This document shows, one piece after another, positions 44,490 through 53,581 of a DNA stretch of 64,000 nt. The notes under the pieces are model-generated. The model searched no databases, had not been told where the DNA came from, and saw only the letters and a program-made list of their open reading frames with translations. The position numbers were made by a program, and so were the translations under genes. The stretch lies in assembly GCF_004122735.1 (NCBI RefSeq), contig NZ_SDIF01000002.1, forward strand, positions 62,001 to 126,000, read 5' to 3'. The DNA is from Streptomyces sioyaensis. Lineage in GTDB: Bacteria; Actinomycetota; Actinomycetes; Streptomycetales; Streptomycetaceae. Numbering within the stretch: position 1 is the first letter of the stretch; every line of letters begins with the position of its first letter.

Positions 44490-45299
44490 ATGCTTCCGAG
44501 TACGGAAAGCGACGGCATCGCGGAAGCGGCGCAACGGCTCTGGAATGCGCGCAGGAGCAATCTCCCCTGTGCACCGGTCCGCACCTTGCTGGACGCTGGA
44601 GATGTCGGGGCCGCGTATGAGGTTCAGGAAGTGAACACGCGACGCGCACTGTCCGAGGGACGACGACTCGTCGGGCGCAAGATCGGACTGACCTCACCGG
44701 CAGTGCAGCAGCAGCTCGGTGTCGATCAGCCGGATTTCGGGGTGCTGTTCGGCGATATGGCGGTGGGCGACGCCGAGGAAATCGATCTCACGAGGCTGAT
44801 CGACCCGCGCATCGAGGTGGAGGTCGCCTTCGTCCTGGAAACCGGCCTCGCCGATGCATGGACGACGACGGCCGACGTGATGCGTGCGACCGCCTACGTG
44901 GTGACGGCGATCGAAGTGGTCGACTCACGGATTGCCGCCTGGGACATCGATATCGTCGACACGGTCGCCGACAACGCCTCCAGTGGCCTGTTTTTTCTCG
45001 GCGGGACCCCACGGCGCCTGGACGGACTGGATCTGCGGGAGAGCGGAGCGGTCCTGCTGGCCGGCGGCGAACCCCTGTCTGTCGGAGCCGGCGCGGCGTG
45101 CCTGGGACACCCGGTGAACGCGGTGACCTGGCTCGCCCGCCGACTGGCCACGACCGACCACCCGCTCGCCGCCGGCGATGTGGTCCTCTCCGGTGCCCTC
45201 GGCCCCATGGTCCGCGTTGCGCCCGGAACCGTCTACGAAGCGCGTGTCTCCGGGCTCGGTTCGGTACGAGCGGTGTGCGCGAAGGGAAATCACTCATGA
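44490..45299 (+). CDS. 2-oxopent-4-enoate (2-keto-4-pentenoate) hydratase, XylJ/MhpD type
   Basis: A 269-residue enzyme of the FAH-like hydratase/decarboxylase family. RLVGRKIGLTSPAVQQQLGV, QPDFGVLFGDM and VDSRIAAWDIDIVDTVADNASSGLFFLGG match the XylJ/MhpD branch (GKKIGVTS, QPDFG). It would add water to 2-oxopent-4-enoate to give 4-hydroxy-2-oxovalerate in the lower meta-cleavage pathway, with a divalent metal. AAAGGAG eight bases ahead fixes the ATG. It overlaps the stump of an acetaldehyde dehydrogenase gene. Confidence 0.86.
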   Translation: MLPSTESDGIAEAAQRLWNARRSNLPCAPVRTLLDAGDVGAAYEVQEVNTRRALSEGRRLVGRKIGLTSPAVQQQLGVDQPDFGVLFGDMAVGDAEEIDLTRLIDPRIEVEVAFVLETGLADAWTTTADVMRATAYVVTAIEVVDSRIAAWDIDIVDTVADNASSGLFFLGGTPRRLDGLDLRESGAVLLAGGEPLSVGAGAACLGHPVNAVTWLARRLATTDHPLAAGDVVLSGALGPMVRVAPGTVYEARVSGLGSVRAVCAKGNHS

Positions 45300-45379
45300 C
45301 CGTACCGGTCGCCGTTCTCGGGCCCGGAAATATCGGCACCGACCTGATGTTCAAGATGCTCCGGCAGTTCGACGCGTGA
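45296..45379 (+). pseudogene. 5' stump of acylating acetaldehyde dehydrogenase (MhpF/XylQ type)
   Basis: Translation from an ATG overlapping the hydratase stop (ATGA) gives MTVPVAVLGPGNIGTDLMFK and then MLRQFDA and stop, 27 residues. The Rossmann start GPGNIGTDLM is that of acylating acetaldehyde dehydrogenases (about 300 residues). Everything after the first dinucleotide-binding turn is gone, and the next gene starts nine bases later. In intact meta-cleavage operons this gene and a 4-hydroxy-2-oxovalerate aldolase gene stand here, so an internal deletion is likely. Confidence 0.75.
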
Positions 45380-45388
45380 GAGGTCGCC

Positions 45389-46180
45389 ATGAGTGGATTG
45401 ACTCCCGAGGAAAGGCTGGCCGCGCGGCTCGACGAGGCGGCCCGGCGGGGTGAGGTCACCTCGCAGCCCTCACAAGCAGCTCCGCTGAGCGTCGCGGACG
45501 CCTACGCGGTACAGGAACTGGCCATCGCCCGGCGGCTGGACCGCGGCGAACGTCTGGTGGGCGTGAAGATGGGCTTCACCAGTCGCCAGAAGATGGCGCA
45601 GATGGGCGTGGACGAGGTCATCTGGGGCCGCCTGACCAGCGCCATGCTGGTCCCGGAGGGCGACCGGATCGCACCGGACCACTACATCCATCCGCGGATC
45701 GAACCCGAGCTCGCGTTCCTGATCGGACGGGACATACCTCCTGGCGCACCGCCGGAGACGATCACGTCGGCGGTGACCGCGGTCGCCCCCGCCTTGGAGA
45801 TCATCGACTCCCGCTATGCGGACTTCCGCTTCACCCTGGCGGATGTGGTGGCCGACAACGCGTCCGCCGCCGGATTCGTCCTCGGCGCCTGGCGGGCCGT
45901 GCCGCCGTCGCTGGACTGCCTCGGCGTGCTCCTGGAGGTGGACGGCCGGACCGCCGAGGTCGGGGCCACCGCGTCGATCCTCGGGGACCCGTGGCGTTCG
46001 CTGGCGGCCGCGGCACGGCTGACCGGGCGGGCCGGGATGCCGCTGCGGGCGGGGTGGGTGGTACTCGCCGGCGGTGCCACCGCGGCGGTTCCGCTGCGCC
46101 CGGGAGCGCAGGTGCGTGCGGTGATCGAGTCACTCGGTTCGGCGTCGGTGACGGTAGCGGCTAACTCTGCACGGCCTTAG
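45389..46180 (+). CDS. 4-oxalocrotonate decarboxylase, XylI type
   Basis: A 263-residue paralogue of the hydratase. RLVGVKMGFTSRQKMAQMGV closely follows the XylI pattern (GLKMGLTSWAKMAQMGV). HPRIEPELAFLIG, IIDSRYADFRF and VVADNASAAGFVLG complete the family set. It would decarboxylate 2-oxo-3-hexenedioate (4-oxalocrotonate) to 2-oxopent-4-enoate, normally in complex with the hydratase. GAGAGG precedes the ATG. It ends with a 20-base overlap into the convergent SARP gene. Confidence 0.85.
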   Translation: MSGLTPEERLAARLDEAARRGEVTSQPSQAAPLSVADAYAVQELAIARRLDRGERLVGVKMGFTSRQKMAQMGVDEVIWGRLTSAMLVPEGDRIAPDHYIHPRIEPELAFLIGRDIPPGAPPETITSAVTAVAPALEIIDSRYADFRFTLADVVADNASAAGFVLGAWRAVPPSLDCLGVLLEVDGRTAEVGATASILGDPWRSLAAAARLTGRAGMPLRAGWVVLAGGATAAVPLRPGAQVRAVIESLGSASVTVAANSARP

Positions 46181-49100
46181 CGGTGCGGTCCACGTCGTCG
46201 GCCAGCCAGGTCGGAGTGGGCATTCCCGTCTCGTCGCGGATCTGCCGTGCCCGGGCCAGCAGTCCGGCGGCGCGCTGCCGGTCGGTCCGGCAGACCGCCC
46301 GGGCCAGGGCTTCGAGGCCCATGGCCAGCATCCAGGGGTCGTGCACCGACTCGCCGGCGGCGAGGGCGCGCTCGAAGCACTCCCGTGCCTCCGCCGTCTT
46401 GCCGAGGTCGACCAGCACCAGGCCCAGGCAGACACGGGACATCCCCGCTTCCCTGGACAGGGCCATGCGTTCATAGGACTCCAGCGCGCTGGTGTGCAGG
46501 GCACTGGCCCGTTCCAGGTCCTTGTCGGCACGCACGAGGATGCCAAGACTGTTGCGGGCACCGGCAGCGGGCTCTTCGGCGCCGATCCAGGCAGCGGTGT
46601 TCAACGACTCGTGCAACAGGTCACGGGCGGTGTCCCGATCGCCGCGGAGGATGGCCAGCCGCCCAAGGTCGGCCAGCCGTGCCGCGACCATCTCGGCCAG
46701 CCCGAGCCGCCGGGCCAGGCCGAGCCCCTCGTCGGCGAGCGCCGTCGCCTCGCGGTAGCGGCCGCGGCATTCGCTGACCGCACCGAGGCGGAACAGAGCG
46801 CGCAGGACTCCCCACTGGTCGCCGCTGCGGCGGTAATGCGTCAGGGCGTGGGTGAACAGATCGGTGGCGCGTTCGACATCGCCCTGCCAGAAAGCACCGA
46901 GTCCGGCAACGAGGTAGGAACTCGCCAGTACCCAATGGTCGGTGGCCTCGTCCAGCCCGTCGAAGGCACGGGCGATATGAGGGGCGGCTTCGGCGTGCTC
47001 CCCTTGGCGCATCAGCGCGTGCGCCAGAAAGGCCGAGGCGAGGGCGAGATCGGAGTCGGAGCTGCCGGCGGCGGTCCCGACGTCCAGCGCCTTGCGGCCG
47101 AGACGTACGGCGGCGTCGAGGTCGTGTGCGTTCTGCGCGAGGTGGGACGCCCAGGCGAGCGCGAGCGCATGGACGGTGGGCGAGGTTTCGCGGCCGTCCA
47201 GTTCCAGCGCGGCGAGGAGTCGCCGGGTGCCGCTCTGGTGCTCGGCGCGGATCCACCAGTACCAGGCGAGCGCGCCTGCCATCCGCTGCGCCGGCTCGGC
47301 TTCCCCTCGTCCGAGCAGCCAGTCCAGGGCGGTATCGAGATTGCCCGTCTCCTGTTGCAGGGTGGCCAGCCATACGGGCTGGTCGGGCCCTCGTACCTGT
47401 CTGCCGCCCTCTTCACCGACCGCGAGGAAGTACGCGGCGTGCCGGTCGCGTACCTTTCCGTAGTCGTCGGTGGCGTGCAGCCGTGCGGTGCCGTACTCCC
47501 GGATCGTCTCCAGCATCTCGTAACGCGCGCGGTCGCCCGTTCCCACCTCGACGGTGACCAGGGACTTGTTGACCAGGCGGTCGAGGCAGTCCCGCACGGC
47601 CGCCGCGTCCATCTCCGGCAGGTCGGCGCAGACGGCCGCTGCCGCGTCCACGGAGAAACCGCCGGAGAACACCGACAGCCGGTCGAAGACCGCTCGCTCC
47701 GCCGCGGACAGCAGCTCATAGCTCCAGTCGACCATCGCCGCCAGGGTACGGTGGCGCGCTGTCGCGGTGCGGGAGCCTCCCGTCAGCAGACTGAAGCGGT
47801 CGGTCAGGCCGCGGGTGATCTCCGTGGGCGACATCGACTTGGTGCGGGCTGCCGCGAGTTCGATGGCCAGCGGAATACCGTCCAGCCGACGGCAGATCTC
47901 CCCGGCCTGTACGGCGTTCCCTTCGGACAGACAGAAGCCGGGACTGACGGCACGGGCGCGCTCCACGAAGAGCTGTACCGCTTCGTGGCCGGCGATGGCC
48001 TCGGGGTCCTGTTCGGCGGCACCCGGGTAGCGCATGGGCGGTACGGGCAGCTGCATCTCTCCGGGCACCCCCAGCGGCTCCCTGCTGGTGGTGACGATGC
48101 GCAGCCGCCCGCAGTCCCGCAGCAGCGCTTCCGCCAGCTCGGCGACGGCCTCGACTAGGTGTTCGCAGTTGTCCAGCACCAGCAGCAGCTGCTTTTCCTG
48201 GAGGTACTGCCGCAGCCGCTCGACGGCGGGCCGTACGGTACCCGGAGCGGGCGCCGCCTGCATGGAGGGAGACGGTGGCGACCTGACGTCGAGAGCCTGC
48301 AGGACCGCGCCGGCGACCCGGTCCGGTTCGGAGACCGGCGCCAGTTCCACCACCCATACGCCGTCGGGCAGCGGCAGGTCGGCGGCGCCGGCCGCCTCCA
48401 GGGCAAGGCGGGTCTTCCCGGTCCCGCCGGCCCCGGTCAACGTGACCAGCCGCCATGAACGGACGAACTGCCGCACCTGGCCGAGCAGGTCATGACGTCC
48501 GACGAAGCTGGTCAAGGGGGTGCGCAGATTGCCCGTGGCGCGCGAGGCCGCGGGCGCTGCCTGGGGGACCGGTGCGGAAGCGGGTCCGAGCAGGCCCGCG
48601 TCGTGGATCAGGATCCGCTGCTCCAGCCGCTGCAGCTCCTCACTCGGTTCGACCCCCAGCTCGTCGACGAGCTGGGCGCGGGCCTTGTGGAACACCCGCA
48701 GGGCTTCGGCCTGGCGGCCGGCGCGGTACAGGCTGGTCATGAGCAGGGCGAAGAAGTGCTCCCGGAGCGGGTGTGCCTCGGTGAGTGCGGACAGCTCCGG
48801 GACGACCTCGGCATGGCGGCCCACGGCGAGGTCTGCCTCGATGCGGCTCTCCAGGGCGATGAGACGCAACTCGTCGAGGCGACCGGCTTCGGTCCGGGCG
48901 AAGTCCATGTCCAGGACATCGGCGAGGGCGGGCCCGCGCCACAGGGCGAGCGCCTCGGACAGGGTGGCGGCAGCGGCCTCCGGCTCACCGGCCCTCTGCG
49001 CCGTGCGTCCGGCCGCCACCAGGGCCTCGAACCGGTAGACGTCGACGTCTTCGCGGTCCACGTCCAGCGTGTAGCCGCCGCTTGCGGTGGCGATCCGCTT

Positions 49101-49325
49101 GCTGCCCAGCAACGCCCGGAGCCGCGAGATCTGAGCCTGGATCGTGTTCGCCGGGTGTGCGGGCACGTCCTCACCCCAGACCTCGGCGAGGATGCGGTCG
49201 GTGGAAACCACCATTCCGCTGTGCAGTGCGAGCAGGGCCAGCAAGGTCCGCTGCCGGGGCCCCTCAAGAGGAACCAGCTGTTCCGCCTCGCGGACTTCCA
49301 GCCGTCCGAGCAGCTGAACTCGCAT
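46161..49325 (-). CDS. large SARP-family regulator (BTAD, NB-ARC-like ATPase, TPR)
   Basis: A 1054-residue AfsR-type regulator. Residues 1-90 are a winged-helix DNA-binding domain (LLGRLEVREAEQLVPLEGPR, TIQAQISRLRALLGS). Residues 95-245 are the BTAD domain (DVDVYRFEALVAAGR to LGVEPSEELQRLEQRIL). An ATPase domain follows, with Walker A GAGGTGKTRLA near 300, LLLVLDNCEHL and GIPLAIELAAARTKSMS. Many TPR-like helices complete the protein. The ATG before RVQLLGR is chosen by homology although its ribosome site is poor. It lies 37 bases after the flavin reductase gene and is probably the activator acting on the CTGACGN repeats. Confidence 0.9.
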   Translation of the reverse strand: MRVQLLGRLEVREAEQLVPLEGPRQRTLLALLALHSGMVVSTDRILAEVWGEDVPAHPANTIQAQISRLRALLGSKRIATASGGYTLDVDREDVDVYRFEALVAAGRTAQRAGEPEAAAATLSEALALWRGPALADVLDMDFARTEAGRLDELRLIALESRIEADLAVGRHAEVVPELSALTEAHPLREHFFALLMTSLYRAGRQAEALRVFHKARAQLVDELGVEPSEELQRLEQRILIHDAGLLGPASAPVPQAAPAASRATGNLRTPLTSFVGRHDLLGQVRQFVRSWRLVTLTGAGGTGKTRLALEAAGAADLPLPDGVWVVELAPVSEPDRVAGAVLQALDVRSPPSPSMQAAPAPGTVRPAVERLRQYLQEKQLLLVLDNCEHLVEAVAELAEALLRDCGRLRIVTTSREPLGVPGEMQLPVPPMRYPGAAEQDPEAIAGHEAVQLFVERARAVSPGFCLSEGNAVQAGEICRRLDGIPLAIELAAARTKSMSPTEITRGLTDRFSLLTGGSRTATARHRTLAAMVDWSYELLSAAERAVFDRLSVFSGGFSVDAAAAVCADLPEMDAAAVRDCLDRLVNKSLVTVEVGTGDRARYEMLETIREYGTARLHATDDYGKVRDRHAAYFLAVGEEGGRQVRGPDQPVWLATLQQETGNLDTALDWLLGRGEAEPAQRMAGALAWYWWIRAEHQSGTRRLLAALELDGRETSPTVHALALAWASHLAQNAHDLDAAVRLGRKALDVGTAAGSSDSDLALASAFLAHALMRQGEHAEAAPHIARAFDGLDEATDHWVLASSYLVAGLGAFWQGDVERATDLFTHALTHYRRSGDQWGVLRALFRLGAVSECRGRYREATALADEGLGLARRLGLAEMVAARLADLGRLAILRGDRDTARDLLHESLNTAAWIGAEEPAAGARNSLGILVRADKDLERASALHTSALESYERMALSREAGMSRVCLGLVLVDLGKTAEARECFERALAAGESVHDPWMLAMGLEALARAVCRTDRQRAAGLLARARQIRDETGMPTPTWLADDVDRTAKAVQS

Positions 49326-49362
49326 GTGAGAAGGGTAACACCCCCGGTCAGCGGCCACTTTG

Positions 49363-49923
49363 TCACGCGGCATGGCTTCCGTCGGCGCCGTCCGCCTCGC
49401 ACAGTGGCCGGTCGCGGTAGCGGTCCACCAGGCCGGGTGGCGCGAGGAGCGGCGCGGGTGACAGCTCGCGGAACTCGCGGTCGAAGTACACCAGGGGCGG
49501 CCCGTCGTTCACCTGGACGCTCTCGACCTCGCCGACGAGGATGCTGTGGTCACCGGCGTCGTACCGGGCGGATGCCCGGCAGACCAGGCTGGCCAGCGCG
49601 CTGGGCAGGACGGGAACTCCGCCCTCGGTACGGAATCCGGCCCGGGCGAACTTGTCGGCGCCGGCCTTCGCACACCGCAGGGCGAGCGTGCGGTGCTCGG
49701 GCCGCAGTACGTTGATCGCGTACCGCTCGGCCCGCCGCAACACCTCGTGGGAGCGTGCGGACACCGCCGGGCAGAACAGCACCAGCGGCGGCGACAGGGA
49801 CACGGAACAGAAGGCGCTGACCGTGATGCCCCACGCCTCGCCGTCCGCATCGGAGGTGGTCACGATCGTCACGCCGCTGGGGAAGCTGCCCAGCGCCCGG
49901 CGGAAGGAGTCAGCGTCCATCAT
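49363..49923 (-). CDS. flavin reductase (HpaC type), partner of the HpaB-like monooxygenase
   Basis: A 186-residue flavin:NADH reductase-like protein. FRRALGSFPSGVTIVTTSD, WGITVSAFCSVSLSPPLVLF, YAINVLRPEH and DHSILVGEVESVQVNDGPPLVYFDREFREL are the family landmarks. It would supply reduced FAD to the monooxygenase whose gene overlaps its start by 14 bases. Gene order monooxygenase then reductase is that of two-component aromatic hydroxylases. Confidence 0.88.
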   Translation of the reverse strand: MMDADSFRRALGSFPSGVTIVTTSDADGEAWGITVSAFCSVSLSPPLVLFCPAVSARSHEVLRRAERYAINVLRPEHRTLALRCAKAGADKFARAGFRTEGGVPVLPSALASLVCRASARYDAGDHSILVGEVESVQVNDGPPLVYFDREFRELSPAPLLAPPGLVDRYRDRPLCEADGADGSHAA

Positions 49924-51425
49924 CGGCCTCCGATGCCGTGCCCCGCTGCCCCGAACCGTCGGTGCGGCCGGCGAGGCCGTCCGGACGGCCGAGGAAGTCG
50001 AAGATCCTCTTGGTGAGGGGTTCCTTGTCGTACGCCTGGAACAGCATGCCCGCCACCCGTTCCGGTGCGCCGAAGAAGAAGCGCTCGTAGAGAGCCTGTC
50101 GTGCGCCGAAGCCCGATACGGCGGCATCCTGGGCAAGCCGGAACAGCCCGATGCGCTGCGGTGATTCGAGGTTCTCCAACGCGAAGTAGGTGTCGATGTC
50201 ACCGGCGATCGCCGAGGTCAGGTCGGCCTCGGCGGGGGTGGCCATCAGCGAACTGGAGCCGAGGAGCTGGACCAGTTCGACCAACCGCTGGTACTGCTGC
50301 GGGAAGACGTTGCGGGCGGCGTCCAGCGGCATCCGGTCGGGCGTCATCGTGCCCCACTGGTCGGCCCTGGCGTTGACCTCGCTCGTGGTCAGGCAGGCTT
50401 TCATCATTTCCACCACACACATCGCCTCGGCGATCTGCGCCTGTGTCTGCGGGGCGCGGTCACGCTGGTTGGCGCCGGTCATCGCGCACAGCAGCCCGAC
50501 CATGAACTCGGCTTTCGCGATGTTCTTGCAGACGACCTGGTGCATCATGTGGATCAGTGAATTCGTCGCCGAATGCACCGAGTTGCACGAGGACGGGTCC
50601 TCCAGCAGGAAAATCCGCTCCCAGGGAACCTCGACATCGTCGAATACGACGACGGCGTCCATCTCCTCGAACCGGGCGGAGAGCGGGGCGTCGAAGGACC
50701 GACCGGCCCGTGTCGTAGCTGTCCCGGCACAGAAAGCGCAGGCCGCTGGTGGCACAGGGCACGGCGAAGGCGAAGGCGTAACGGGTCGACGACGGGTCGT
50801 CCTTGAGCGAGGTGGAGGGGAACACCACCAGCTCGTCGGCCAGCGGACCGAGCGTGGCAAGGAGCCGCGCCCCACGCACCACGATGCCGCGGTCGGTGTG
50901 CCGGACGATCTGCAAGGCCACCTGTGCGCTGGGGATTCCCTGATCGGTGAGCCGTCGGTTGACCGACGGATTGACCAGGGTGTGGGTGAGCACGACGTCG
51001 TTCTCCCGCAGGTGGCGGAAGTACGCCTGGATATTCCGGCCGAACTCGGGGTTGACCGCGGTGAAGAACTCCGAGGCGGAAGCCAGCGCCATGAACGAGG
51101 AGTTGAGATAGTCGGGGGTACGCCCCAGCATTCCCCCGCTCCAGCGTGCGGCTTCCAGAAAGGCGGCGGAACGCTTGCCCAGGTCTTCCTGGGTCACGGG
51201 GCGCAGAAAGGACGTTGCGACGCGATCACCGGACTCGGGTGAGGGAAAGGTGAGAACGTCCCGCAGCTCCGCTTCGTGCTGCCGGTCGAGCCAGGCGCCG
51301 ATCGAACTCGCTCCGCGGCGCAGGGCAGGATGGGAAGTGACGTCTTGTACGGATTCCCCGCCGATCCAGACCTCTCTGCCGTCGTTGAGGCCCGCAAGGT
51401 ACTCCTGTGCAGTGCGCGCACCCAT
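49910..51425 (-). pseudogene. HpaB-type FADH2-dependent aromatic monooxygenase, frameshifted
   Basis: The N-terminal part (from ATG 51425, AAGGAGG upstream) reads AQEYLAGLNDGREVWIGGES, TFPSPESGD, GGMLGRTPDYLNSSFMALAS and LRFLCRDSYDTGRS. Just after DTGRS, near 50700-50704, the frame breaks. The next frame continues FDAPLSARFEEMDAVVVFDD, VEVPWERIFLLED and runs to a normal C-terminus at 49910. Removing one G in the run TCGGTCC restores a full-length enzyme of about 504 residues. This is a true frameshift mutation or a sequencing error. Intact, it would hydroxylate a phenol or aminophenol using FADH2. Confidence 0.82.
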
Positions 51426-51461
51426 GTGGTCGATCCTCCTTCGGTTGATGAGCCAGTTGTG

Positions 51462-51899
51462 CTACCGCGAGCCCTCGGCCGGGCTGAAGGCGATGACCTT
51501 CATCTCGATCAGGAGGTGCGGGTGCGGAAGTTGATGGACGGCCACGGTGGTACGCGTGGGGCCGTCGAAGGTGAAGAACTCCGCATAGGTCTCGTTGTAT
51601 CCGGCGAAGTCATTCATGCTGACCAGGAAACTGGTGACATCGACGATGTCGGTGAGACCCGCGCCGGTGGTGGCCAGTATCCGTTCGATGTTCTCGATCA
51701 CTGCGCGGGTCTGTGCGCGGATATCCAGCCGCACCGTGCCGAACTCATCGGCCTCCGCGCCGATATGAGTGTTGTCCGCACGTCGTGAACTGATACCCGA
51801 GACGAAGACGAAGTCGCCGACCCGCCGGACGTGCGGATACCTGCCACGCGGCGCCGCCTGGTCCGCGACGACGCCCTGACGTCCCTGACTATGCGCCAT
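51462..51899 (-). CDS. RidA/YjgF-family protein, 2-aminomuconate deaminase-like
   Basis: A 145-residue RidA-fold protein. [60 protein letters not shown] and [11 protein letters not shown] are typical. The early GRYPH, the [12 protein letters not shown] segment and the dioxygenase context favour the 2-aminomuconate deaminase branch (AmnD/NbaF), which hydrolyses 2-aminomuconate to 4-oxalocrotonate and ammonia. Its ATG overlaps the end of the dioxygenase gene by 11 bases. The next step would be done by the XylI-type decarboxylase across the cluster. Confidence 0.83.
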   Translation of the reverse strand: MAHSQGRQGVVADQAAPRGRYPHVRRVGDFVFVSGISSRRADNTHIGAEADEFGTVRLDIRAQTRAVIENIERILATTGAGLTDIVDVTSFLVSMNDFAGYNETYAEFFTFDGPTRTTVAVHQLPHPHLLIEMKVIAFSPAEGSR

Positions 51900-52482
51900 G
51901 ACCGCACGCTCCATTCCGTCGACCGCCGATTGCCGCGGCACCCTGCGGCATCACGAACGGCCCGGCAACGTCGTGTACGCTGCCGCAGTTCGCGCAGGTC
52001 CGCAGTTCCTCGCTGCCGTTGAACCGATCGATGGCGGCCTTGACCTGGACCTCGATGTCCGCCAGCCCGAACCATGTCTCGTTGAGCCGGACACCGCAGC
52101 TTTTGCAGTACCAGAGGATGCAATCGGGCTCCTGCTCGGTACGCACCCGCTGGATAACCGCTCCCCAGGTCCCGGCGGGACGCAGCGGGCAGTGCGGCAC
52201 CATCGCAGGCATCAGAAAGACATCGCCTTCGTGGACGGTCACGCTCTCGAAGCGTCCGTCCTCGTCCCGATAGTCGACCTGGATGTCACCCGTGAGCTGG
52301 TAGAAAATCTCGTCGCTCGGGCTGATGTGGAAGTCGTTACGAGAGTTGGGCCCCCGGGACACCATGAAAATGAACTGGGAGCCGTCCTTCCACAACTCCC
52401 TGTTGCCGACGGGGGGCTGAAAGCGATCCGCATTGTCGCTTATCCAGCGCCGCAAATTGAGACTGACCGGATCAACCGTCAT
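51889..52482 (-). CDS. 3-hydroxyanthranilate 3,4-dioxygenase-like cupin
   Basis: A 197-residue cupin. [20 protein letters not shown], with the metal His and Glu, [20 protein letters not shown] and [17 protein letters not shown], with the third ligand His, follow the HAAO pattern. The C-terminal CKSCG and CANCG form the bacterial rubredoxin-like iron site. It would open 3-hydroxyanthranilate or a similar o-aminophenol such as 4-amino-3-hydroxybenzoate. GGAGAGGG precedes the ATG. It is the first gene of an operon preceded by four SARP-type heptamers. Confidence 0.88.
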   Translation of the reverse strand: MTVDPVSLNLRRWISDNADRFQPPVGNRELWKDGSQFIFMVSRGPNSRNDFHISPSDEIFYQLTGDIQVDYRDEDGRFESVTVHEGDVFLMPAMVPHCPLRPAGTWGAVIQRVRTEQEPDCILWYCKSCGVRLNETWFGLADIEVQVKAAIDRFNGSEELRTCANCGSVHDVAGPFVMPQGAAAIGGRRNGACGHGA

Positions 52483-52577
52483 CTTCACCCTCTCCTCCGG
52501 GGCCAGCGGTCCGCCGCGCCTACCGGTGACCGGTGTACGGGCGAGCAAGACCTGATACCCCTATCGTCAGGACCGGC

Positions 52578-52617
52578 CTGAGAAGGCGCTGACGTGGCAC
52601 TGACACGTGGCTGACGA
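52578..52617. promoter_or_regulatory. four SARP-type heptamers upstream of the dioxygenase operon
   Basis: On the + strand CTGAGAA, CTGACGT, CTGACAC and CTGACGA are separated by exactly four bases each (11-base period). They begin 96 bases upstream of the dioxygenase ATG. Read toward the gene they are NNGTCAG-type heptamers. The word and spacing match the array at 44326-44354. Confidence 0.7.
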
Positions 52618-52667
52618 CGCAGAGCCCGCCGGTGGAACGGCTCGACCGGGGGGCGCGCCAGGCTCCG

Positions 52668-53180
52668 CTAGAGACGCAGCCCCGCGCGCACTTGGCGCCC
52701 TGCCGTGGTGTGGTGCACCTCGGTCCACTCCGTGAGGAACTCGATGATCGCCATACCGCGCCCGTGCTCATCGCTGTCCGTACCGCCCCGGGAATGGGGC
52801 ACCGTGGTCCCCGAGTCGGTGACCGAGATCAAGAGGATCTCGCCGAGCCGGCTCATGACGACCGTGGTGTCGGCGTGGCCGTGCTGGACGGCATTGACCG
52901 CGAGTTCGTCGATGACCAGCACGGCGGAGTCCCGCGCTGCTTCAGGGACGCCCCAGCGGCAGAGCACGCTCGCGGCGAAGGCGCGGCAGGTGCGCACATA
53001 GGGCTCGCGCGAGGGCACGGCCAGCACGGCCCGGGGGCCCCTCTCCGCGGGGTGGTCCACGTTCCGCCATGGCCGGGCCGGAGGACGCTGCACCGAAGAC
53101 GGTGCCGGGCCACTCGCCCAGCGGAGGGCATCGAGTGCCGACTCCTCCACGGGAAGTGCTGTGTTCACCCCGTTACTCAT
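52668..53180 (-). CDS. anti-sigma-factor-like serine kinase (HATPase_c_2)
   Basis: A 170-residue GHKL ATPase of the RsbW/SpoIIAB-like group abundant in Streptomyces. The N-box is VIDELAVNAVQHGHADTTV, G1 is VTDSGTTVP and G2 GRGMAIIEFLTEWTEV. The first 50 residues are a variable tail. GGGAGG lies upstream of the ATG. No STAS-domain antagonist is adjacent. The role may be regulation of a sigma factor or a developmental switch. Confidence 0.85.
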   Translation of the reverse strand: MSNGVNTALPVEESALDALRWASGPAPSSVQRPPARPWRNVDHPAERGPRAVLAVPSREPYVRTCRAFAASVLCRWGVPEAARDSAVLVIDELAVNAVQHGHADTTVVMSRLGEILLISVTDSGTTVPHSRGGTDSDEHGRGMAIIEFLTEWTEVHHTTAGRQVRAGLRL

Positions 53181-53581
53181 CTCCGCCGCCTCCCATACTC
53201 GTGCTCCTGAGCTGCGGATACGAGCAATGCTTCACCGGCGGGCTGATGCGCCCCTTACCGCGCGCTGACATGCGGGCAGCCAGCATGATCGCTCCCAGTG
53301 CCGCGCCGGCAGGACCACCGCGCCGGCCGCGACGGCTCGTCTTCGACCGCACCGCGACCGTCGCCCCCCCCCATGCGTCACCCTTCGTACGTGCGCGAAC
53401 ACAGTGCGGTGCTGGAAGCCCGGCCACCGGCCGGGATTCGTACGCCTCGTGCGCGGTGGCAACACCGCTTTTGGTCAGGCCTGCCACGATCTCGCTGGAC
53501 GGCACGGCCTGTGTATCGGCGGGCGGGTTGTTGCAGCGGTGGGAGTCGGGCCCCGCCCGCTGTTCAGGCGGGGCGCCGGCG
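53181..53581. other. 401-base region without a supported gene
   Basis: A minus-strand frame of 110 codons runs through it but has no ribosome site and overlaps the kinase start. A run of nine C residues occurs near 53367-53375. I see no gene. Confidence 0.35.

Noticed and set aside
51889..52482. A complete kynurenine/NAD-type or 3-hydroxyanthranilate catabolic pathway
   Set aside because: Genes for 2-amino-3-carboxymuconate semialdehyde decarboxylase, the aminomuconate semialdehyde dehydrogenase and an intact lower pathway are not in the window.
53173..53505. A 110-codon minus-strand gene upstream of the anti-sigma-like kinase
   Set aside because: It has no ribosome site, overlaps the kinase start and shows no recognisable motif.
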